Assembly (NCBI RefSeq): GCF_000002865.3
Contig: NW_001865055.1
Coordinates: 256,371 to 320,370 of the forward strand
Direction of reading: 5' to 3'
DNA length: 64,000 bases
DNA from: Monosiga brevicollis MX1
Lineage: Eukaryota; Opisthokonta; Choanoflagellata; Craspedida; Salpingoecidae
In this document: in pieces, positions 56,814 to 64,000 of the stretch
Layout: each line of letters opens with the position of its first letter
How positions within the stretch are numbered: position 1 is the stretch's first letter
The notes under the pieces: generated by a model
What the model was told of the DNA's origin: nothing
Database searches by the model: none
The model's input: the letters and a program-made list of their open reading frames with translations, nothing else
Program-made: the position numbers and the translations under genes

Positions 56814-57992
56814 ATGGCCAGTGGCAAGTTGGCCGAGTTTGTGGCTTTGTTTCGGCAGCAGACGGGGCTGTCCCCAACAGCTCAGGAGCAGTGGCAGCGC
56901 CAATTGGCTCTTTGGACGCTGTTTGGAGGCGCCAAGACGAACGAGTTTATTCTCGTTAACCAGTCGACTGCCGGTCGCGACAAACTCTACCGTGTTCTGC
57001 AGTATCTCGCCCGGTCAGTATGCCCCACACTCTTTTTGAAGACGTGCGTTTTGCCAAGGCTTGGCTCATAATAGCTTCGCCTCGTCCCCCATGCATCAGA
57101 CTTGCTGCTGCTCTGCTTCAACTCTCGTCGACCCCAGCGGGCCTACAGCGCATTCTCTGGATCACTCGCTTCAAGCAGCTTGAATCCCATCTTAGTCTTG
57201 GCCGCAAATGTGCGTCTGCTGCCTGTCACCCCTGCCTCCCTGCTGTTTGCGACGCAGCAATGCTCCCCGGTATCTCGCGCCACTCACCACTGCCTTGAAT
57301 CCGGTAACACTCGATGCTCGTGCAGTGATGCGACTCTTTCGCTCCATCGACTTTGTCCAGATTGCTGAACGTCAATATCATGCCAACAGCAAAGATCGTT
57401 TCCTTCAGATAATGGTGCCCTTGGACAACCTCAACAAAGCCCTGCGCATGACCTTTGACCACGTGCAGTGGGCGGCCGGGGTCGGCCTCGTGGGTGCCAC
57501 CCCCATGGCCGCCAAGGGCTTGGCCAGTCGCCTTGGGCGTTGGGCCAATCTCTTTTGGCTCCTGGGCTTGGTCACTGCCGTAGCAGTCGACGTGTATCGC
57601 CTTCAAGGCCTGGCTCTCGCCCAAAAAACAGTGCGACGCCAACTGCGCGAAGGCTGCGCCACCCGCTCGCCGGATGAGCTGCAGCAAGAGGCCAAGCGAC
57701 TGCGCGCCCAAAGACGCGCCATGCTCTTGGAGCTGGTGCGTGATTTGACAGACCTGCCCGTGCCTGCCTACGGCCTCGATCTCTTGCCTGCCAAGACCGA
57801 CACAGCGGTTGCCCTGGGTGGCACCATCGCCTCAATCATTGGCCTCTATCAAGTATGGCAAACCCAGCGTGGTGCACCCCCTCCGATCGTGCCGATTGAA
57901 TGCTTGGAGCATGGAACAATACTCAATTCTTCATGCCCGGGCGCTCATTTTAGGTTTGGACCAAGGAGGTTGCCAAGCAACATGCTGCCTGA
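56814..57992 (+). CDS. PEX11: Peroxisomal membrane protein PEX11
   Basis: Peroxin that elongates and divides peroxisomal membranes. The ATG at 56814 (MASGKLAEFVALFRQQTGL) is preferred; an extra 20 residues upstream have no ATG. Exons join as NQSTAGRDKLYRVLQYLAR|, LAAALLQLSSTPAGLQRI, ITRFKQLESHLSLGRK|, VMRLFRSIDFVQIAERQYH, and a large exon with TFDHVQWAAGVGLVGA, LGRWANLFWLLGLVTAVAVD, a basic helix rich in Gln/Arg, LLELVRDLTDLPVPAYGL and TAVALGGTIASIIGLYQ, then VWTKEVAKQHAA and TGA at 57990-57992. The GRDKLYRVLQY, LSLGRK and C-terminal G-G--S----Y motifs are the PEX11 hallmarks. The N-terminal extension before GRDKLYR is longer than in human PEX11. Confidence 0.9.
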
Positions 57993-58514
57993 GCGGTCAC
58001 CAAAGGCGAGAAGAGGGTGTGTGCTGAATGCTTGACAAGCCGAGCCGAGCTCTTGATCTCCACCATTTTGCTCTTTGCGAGCCGCGCTCCTGTGTGACGA
58101 CCTCTGCTTGTCCAATTCCCTGCACTGCTTATTATGACTTGAAACCTTAGCTTCCTGCAGCAAGCCACAATGTTTGATGTTGTTGTGCAACCGACATAGG
58201 CACCTTGTCTTGGCTTGCTCGCCTCTCAATTGATTGTGCATTCAGCCCACATGTAGAAAGGAGGACCGATTTTTTTGTTGTGTGTGTTAAAATAATATTA
58301 CTCACTCAGATCAGATGAATATTCGTTTGTCCCGACTCGCATCCGTTGCGCCAGGCTGCCTTTTTGTCTCACAAGACTGCGCAGAGCATCTCTTTGAGAG
58401 ATGTCAAGTTGATAACAAGGGATAACACGAGAGAAAAGTAACGGTCTCAATCAGATAGATGATCAAATTCTTGTAAATTGCAAGTGTTGTGCTGACGGAG
58501 GAACGGGGCGGCGC
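57993..58514. other. Convergent 3' UTR spacer
   Basis: Between the stop codons of PEX11 and the disulfide isomerase gene. AT content is raised near 58270-58480. Nothing else was recognised. Confidence 0.6.
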
Positions 58515-60706
58515 TTAGAGCTCGTCCTTGACCTTCTTGCTGAGGCCCGAAGCACGGCTCTTGATGAATTGGGTAAAGTCCTTGAGTTCGCGACCACCCG
58601 AGTACTTTTCGGGCTTCTTGCTGTCAGCGGGCACCCAGAAGATTGAAGGATAGCCTGACACGGGCAGGCTGGCCGGAAGGTCGTTGGCCGTGGCATCGAT
58701 TTTGGCAACGGTGACGCTGTCTTCATCCTTAAACTTGGTGGCAAGCTCGCTAAAGACGGGAGCAAGCTTCTTGCAGTGGCCACACCAGGGCGCATAAGCC
58801 TCAATCAGAACGTCCTTGCCAGGTGCGTTCAAAATCTCATCAATGGTCTTGCCAGTGGCCACCACCACATCACCATCGGGTTCGGGGTTGGCTTCTGACT
58901 TGACGTGTGACTCGAGCTTATCGGCTTCAAAATCAGCAATGAACTGGCGCATGGCATCCATGCTCCACTCCTCATCCAAACGATACTTGGTCGAGCCCTC
59001 GCCCCAGATACCGGCGGCCACGCTAAACTCATCCAGGCCAAGCTGTTGCACGTCCTGAGCAAAGTCGGCCTTGTTGGCCACGGCAATGGTCAAATCTGAA
59101 GTCACGTCCTGTGCAACCTTGAGAACGCGGTTGCGAATGTACTTGGCGCGAGATGGGTTCATCTTCACATCGAGATCATAGTACACCACCAAAAGGGGCT
59201 TGGAGGCGAAAAAGAAGGGGCGGTGATCTGGGGTCATGATGCCACCAGGAGAAGTGATGGCATCCATGATAAACTCCTTGATCAGCGTGTTTTTGGCCTT
59301 GCCGCTGTACACGACGTGACCCTCTTCAAACTTGTTGCTCAGCTTCTGGGGGCGGAAGACAACCACAACATCCTTGCCGTACTGTCCCAAAGCCTTGCTT
59401 TGGGTGGTGTGCGCGAAGCGGAAGTTTTCGCGCTCCGCATCTGCCGTCTTGAGGAAGGCGCGTGCCATGCCACTGTCCAGGCTAGAGAACATGCCTGACG
59501 TTATCAAGACCCAAACCGAGACAGGCGGTTGGGGGAAGAGTGAGGGATGAGTACAACCAATTGAAGGACGCGCAAGACATGAAGAACCAGATTGGTGGAG
59601 CAGGACGTACCAACGACGGAATAGTCGCTGTCACTAACAAAAGCGTTGATATCTTCGGCGGAAGTCAACTCTGCAGATCATTCATCGCAAACATTGGATT
59701 TAGATCAAGCCAGCACTTTGGAGGGGAGAAAGAGGGGATAGCAAAAGCCATATCTAACGGCGTTGTCGATGAGGAAGCACTTACGCTTGCTGGAGGGACC
59801 AGCTTGCTTCTCCATGTACTTGACAATGCCAGCGGCATCGCGAGGGCCTTGGTAGTCGGCACTGAGTTCACCCTTGCGGAAGATCTAAAAGCGCGCACCT
59901 ACTCGTGAGATGTGGTGGTTGGGGGGATGGCCATTGGGAGCAAACAAGCAAAGCAAGCAGATGGAGGATACCTTGAGAGTGGGGTAGCCAGTGACGCCAA
60001 AACGGGAAGCCAGCGATCCGTGCTCGGTGGCATCAACCGCAGCCAGAGCTACTGGCGTGTCCGACTTTTTCAAGATACCAGCCGCCTTCTCATACTCGGG
60101 AGCTGACGTGGATCCACCCAACAAAGGAAGCGTGAGTTGACGTGGCAGACAAAGATGACGGTGACGACCAAAAAAAAAAAAAAAAAAGGAAAAAAGGAAG
60201 AAGGATGGATGCAAAAATGCAGACATACCCAGACGCTTGCAGTGACCGCCTACAAAGATACGATGATCGATGCATGGACATGGACAAGACATGGAAAGAA
60301 AGGGTTGGCCCGATCAGAGATGGGGGGTGAGATGCGGCCAGGTATAGCTTTTAGCTCAAGACTGCTCGAATCCCAAAGGGAGGAAGCAACAACAACACAA
60401 GCCGCTCAAGCAGCCCGCACCAAGTTCCAACTCAACTTACACCAAGGGGCAAAGAATTCTGCCAGGGGGAGGGATCGACCAGGCAAGCAAGCCAAACAAC
60501 AACCAGTGAGAGAGCAGCCATTGAAATTCAAAGCCCGGTCCAGTGCCATCCGGGAGTACGGCGACACGTGGCAGCGTACCAACGACAGCCAGGTCATGCT
60601 GTTTGAGGGTCGACTCAAAGTTGCTCTCCGTGAGCGTAATCACATCTTCAGCAGCCGCCAGGGCCACCAGCAGGGCCAAGCCCAGCACCAACACCGCCTT
60701 CATCAT
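58515..60706 (-). CDS. Protein disulfide isomerase (PDIA3/ERp57-like)
   Basis: ER thiol-disulfide oxidoreductase with a-b-b'-a' layout. The start (60706; a second Met follows) opens a signal peptide [20 protein letters not shown], then [20 protein letters not shown]. The first active site [20 protein letters not shown] is spread over four exons: exon 1 ends at 60580, an 18-nt exon (60458-60441), a 21-nt exon (60249-60229) and an exon from 60102, all in phase 1. GYPTLK closes the a domain. The b and b' domains are in [20 protein letters not shown] and [20 protein letters not shown] regions. The second active site is [20 protein letters not shown], with cis-Pro in VSGYPSIFW. It ends with the ER-retention signal KDEL; TAA at 58515-58517. 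Both CGHC sites are intact, so a full oxidoreductase is expected. Confidence 0.95.
60229..60458 (-). other. Two PDI microexons (18 and 21 nt) and the intron between them
   Basis: Exon 60458-60441 encodes the FFAPW part and exon 60249-60229 the GHCKRL part of the first thioredoxin active site; the Cys codon of WC is split between them. Both have AG acceptors (ct at 60459-60460 and 60250-60251) and GTAAG/GTATG donors on the minus strand. Confidence 0.88.
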
Positions 60707-61314
60707 GGCAGCCAGCTCAAAGGGGAAATCCGCACCAGCTTCGCCCACTGAACACTTTCGTCGACAAATCAACAACAGAAAACGTGAGAGAGCGCACACG
60801 AATGTTCCATCACCTTCCATTGGCTTCTCTCTCACTATCTCTCTCGCTGTTGTCATCAGATTCTTCTTCTTCACGGTCGATGTCAGATAAAACAAATGGT
60901 TCGATTTATTACAAGCGAAAAGGGGTGATAAACTGTTTCAAACTTATTCAGAATTCATATTCAAAGCTTTGGCGGGAAAGTTCAAATGGCTGCCGTTTTC
61001 TCATTTGACCTCGGTCAATTGCTGCTTCCAGCCACATTTACATTTCCTGTTGGCTTGATCGTGTGTACTTGCTCGCTTGTCAGGTGGGGCGCGCGCATCT
61101 CTGGCCACCACAGGCTCATTCCTGTCCGACCCAGCTCTCGTTGCATTGAGGTACGCCAAGGCATCGCATGAGCGTCGGTGGGCCGTCATGTGCAGAACGA
61201 CACACACAGACCTCGACATTTGCCCCCTCGCTTGTCTCTCCTTTTTGAATGAAGCGTCTCTTCCTCACCCTGCTCCGTTTACCGCTCCTGACGTTGGGCA
61301 GCATCACTTTCGAG
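60707..61314. other. Divergent promoter spacer of PDI and TPX2
   Basis: Holds the 5' UTRs of two divergent genes. An in-frame ATG at 61249 lies upstream of the chosen TPX2 start. A moderately AT-rich part spans 60870-60990. No separate gene is supported. Confidence 0.6.
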
Positions 61315-63865
61315 ATGGCAGGCTCGGCGGTTGACCTCGCTTATGAGTTTGACGCCAAGAAGTTTGTCGATTTTACCGACCCCGCATTCATCAGTGGTAC
61401 CGATGGCCCCACCGAACCCGAGCTCAACAACTGGTTTGGTACGTGTGGGGGTTCTTGCATCTTCTTGTCTGTGCCTCGAGCACTTGTTGCAGCGTTGCGT
61501 CCCCTCGCCAAGTGCTTGTCTGTCCGTATGCGTGAGCCTGTGCACCCGCGTGGGCGCGTGCTGCCCAAGAGCGACGCTTGGGCTTCACGTTTGTCGCCAA
61601 CGATGGTCGTTGTCGCAGCGCCTCATCACCTGCTTTCATCTGGCCATCCCAAACAACAGCAAACCGACGCTCCATCTCCCATCGCCCGGCGGGCGAGAGC
61701 TTGATCGAAGAGGACGAGCCGGCAAAAGAAAATGAACAAGAGTCAGAGAATAGCATGGTCGCTGATGGTGACACATCTATCGCGTCCAGCTCGGCCAGCC
61801 GACCCGTCTCTGCTGCCTCCACTAGCCACGAGTCACTGCTTGATGCCGCCCCTGAGGTGACAGCACCCGAGGCACCACAACAATCAAACCAGGACCAAAC
61901 GGCCGATGTCTTGCCCGCCCACGACGACGGCGCCCAACCCCCTAAAAAGAGCAAGCCCCGCAATCTGCGTGGTGCTTGGTCCTCCAAGAGCAACAAGGCC
62001 ACGACAAAGCCAGAAGCAGCTCCCGCCCCAACCAAGACGCGCTCGGGTAGCGCGAAACGCAAGGCCGCAGCTTCGGGTGCCAAAAAGGCACTGACCGCCT
62101 CCGTGTCCTCCTCGTCTGTGCGCCAGACTCGCAGCAGCTCCCTGCGCAGGAAAAAGGTGTCCTCTACCGAAGCCGAGGCCCCAGCCCCCACCAAGTCGCG
62201 CGTGGCTAGGTAAGCCGTATTCATCGAACAAGGTTTTGGCCTCGTCGCTTTGAGCCATCTGTCCCACATCACATTTTTTAATGGTTGTTTTTATCTTCTC
62301 CACTTCCGCCCCTTAGCGTCCGCCGCAAGGTCATGTCGGCGCTCTCGTCATCGTCCTCGCGCCGCCCAAAAAGTGCGGCCTCATCTGCAGCCCCAGCCTC
62401 TTCATCCTCGGAGGAGCGAGAACTCAAAACGATTGCCGCCGCCCGCAAAAGCTTCAAGCGTCTCAAAGAAAAGACCAAAAAGTCCTTCAAAGCACTCAGC
62501 AAGTCCAAGAGCGCCGCCATCACAAGCGCTGCCGCCTCATCAGCAGCTCTCTCCGAGCGACCCCTCACCGTGCCTGAGCCCTTTGACTTCAAGACCGATC
62601 GCCGCCTGGGTCCGCATCGCAGCCACTCCATGCGCCTGCGTAGTGAAACCACCACCCGCCGCGCTGGCATTGATACCACGGCTAGCGTGACCAAGCCCGA
62701 ACCCTTCAAGTTGAGCCACGCTCAAAGTGTCAAGAAGAGCTTGGACGCAGAGTCAGCCGAGCCCTTCGTACCTTTGGCTGCTCAAATTGAGCAATATCAG
62801 CGTGCCACCCCCCAGCGCTTCCGCAAACGCGCACACAATGATAGTCAGTACCGGCCCCAGCCCACCGAGGGCCGCCACGAGGTGCGCTGCACTATCCCCA
62901 AGTCCCCAAATATCACCAAGCGTTCCAAGAACACCGAGGTTGGTTTGACCACGGAGGACATTGAGCTGGCCGAGCTGGCCAAACAGCCCAAGTTCAAGGC
63001 GCGCCCAGTTAACTACGACATCCTCGAATGCGAGGCTGGTACTTACGGCGTCCCCAAAGTGGCCCCCAAAGCCCCAACCGTGCCCAAGTCACCCGCCATC
63101 ACCAAGTCCAAGAATGCGCTCAGTGGTGAGAACTATGAAACCTCCGACACAACCCAGACCGTCACCTTCAAGGCCAACGCCGTGCCGGATTTTGCACGTC
63201 CGTTCCAGCCTCGCCGCTCCGGCCGTCACACCAAGGCCCGCCCCTTTAGCGGAAGCCACATCTATGAAGACCCGCGCGAGAAGCGGGCCCAGCTTGAGGC
63301 GGAGTACGAGGCCGAGCTTCAGCGACAACGCGAGTTTCGCGCCCAACCCATGCCCGCATTCGAGCCCGAGATGGTTCGTGAGACGACCGAGCACAAGGCC
63401 CCCACTGAGGTTGAGCCCTTTCAGTTGGCCACGGAGGTTCGAGGCGAGTTGGCCCGTCATAAGCTGCAAGTGCTGCATGAAACTGAGGAACGGCTGCAAA
63501 AGCAACAACGCGAGTTTCGCGCCCGGGGTGCCGACGTTCTGGACAAGCCGGTCTTCTTGCCCACCAAAAGCACCAAGCCCTTGACCAGTGTAGGTAACTT
63601 TCAACTGAGCTCAGATCTTCGTGCCAAAAAGCGTCGCGAATTCGACGAAGCCCAGGCCGAGCAGCGACGTTTGCAGGAGGAGCAAGAGGCACTGGCACGC
63701 GCCGCAGCAGAGGAGCAGGAGCAGCAGGAGATTCGACGCCTGCGCAACAAGCTTGTGCACAAGGCCTCCAAGATTCGCTCCTTCAAGTCGGTGGACATTG
63801 CACCAAGCCAGAAACGCTTGACAGAGCCCCAATCACCGGCCTTTCGCATTGCGGGCCGCAAGTGA
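61315..63865 (+). CDS. TPX2: Spindle assembly factor TPX2-like
   Basis: Microtubule-associated protein that in animals targets and activates Aurora A and nucleates spindle microtubules under Ran control. The chosen ATG (61315) gives MAGSAVDLAYEFDAKKFVDF, resembling the N-terminal Y-(E/S)-(F/Y)-DAP-F-F motif that binds Aurora A; an upstream in-frame ATG (61249) would add 22 hydrophobic residues. Exon 1 ends at 61438 (ELNNWF) and most simply joins about 61571 (ERRLGFTFVAND). A Lys/Ala/Ser-rich basic region follows, then an intron at about 62211-62316 and a long last exon with repeated TPX2 F-x-A-R-P type units: EPFDFKTDRRLGPHRSHSMR, KPEPFKLSHAQSVKK, QPKFKARPVNYDIL, VTFKANAVPDFARPF, EFRAQPMPAFEP, VEPFQLATEVR, EFRARGADVLDKPVFLP and a coiled coil DEAQAEQRRLQEEQEAL. 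TGA is at 63863-63865. Confidence 0.88.
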
Positions 63866-64000
63866 GCGCCCCAAGTGCGCGCCGCTCTCCCCGAGTTGGT
63901 CCCATGCCCAAAGACCTTTGTTTTTTACGTATTGGACATGGCGAGGCCTACTGATGCCATGTCTGCGAGCACATTTGTTTGTTTTGTGTGTGTATGTGTG
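63866..64000. other. TPX2 3' flank
   Basis: Likely 3' UTR; it ends in a GT-rich run at the window edge. Confidence 0.6.

Noticed and set aside
1-64000. CRISPR arrays, tRNA or rRNA genes, LTR or other virus-like elements
   Set aside because: None seen by eye: no regularly spaced repeats, cloverleaf-like segments, or reverse transcriptase/integrase/capsid-like frames.

Overview
The window is protist-type nuclear DNA, most likely from a choanoflagellate of the Monosiga brevicollis type. The reasons are dense genes on both strands, many short GT-AG introns (several coding exons of 9-21 nt), long CT/GA and GT microsatellites in the spacers, and a gene set that mixes animal-like flagellar, centrosomal and phosphotyrosine-style proteins with general eukaryotic housekeeping genes. 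The species name is inference; no rRNA or other marker is present. Two large N runs (11068-11439 and 22779-22828) and a single N (50124) are assembly gaps beside simple repeats.

Layout. 1-1241: repeat-rich, no supported gene. 1242-3052 (-): DNAAF1/LRRC50. 3405-10562 (-): a large zinc-finger/MOV10-fold protein of HELZ2 type whose helicase motifs are worn away. 11556-13892 (-): a tail-anchored, tyrosine-motif-rich scaffold-like protein. 14991-16181 (+): an intronless secreted PQQ-type beta-propeller. 16378-22267 (-): MTR4/MTREX exosome helicase. 23788-25592 (+): a SAP plus C/EBP-like bZIP protein. 27005-34077 (+): a nephrocystin-3-like PH/DUF4062/P-loop/TPR protein. 34496-37857 (-): TMTC O-mannosyltransferase. 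38781-40085 (-): an unrecognised small multi-exon gene. 40486-42807 (+): TFIIIA-like C2H2 protein. 43001-44020 (-): ribosomal protein eL13. 44922-49828 (-): TUBGCP5. 50268-51033 (+): small helical protein, perhaps MED22-like. 51507-54197 (-): triplicated calflagin-like EF-hand protein. 54903-55937 (+): GAR1. 56814-57992 (+): PEX11. 58515-60706 (-): protein disulfide isomerase. 61315-63865 (+): TPX2.

The genes do not form an operon or pathway island. Several share the microtubule/flagellum theme (DNAAF1, nephrocystin-3-like, TUBGCP5, TPX2, calflagin-like), others serve RNA metabolism (MTREX, GAR1, eL13, TFIIIA-like) and the secretory pathway or peroxisome (PDI, TMTC, PEX11). The least ordinary loci are the helicase-like protein without helicase motifs, the tail-anchored tyrosine scaffold, the SAP-bZIP fusion, and the intronless propeller gene next to an AT-rich block. 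Exon joins were worked out by eye from reading frame, splice dinucleotides and recalled family sequences, so ends of the larger genes are approximate where stated.
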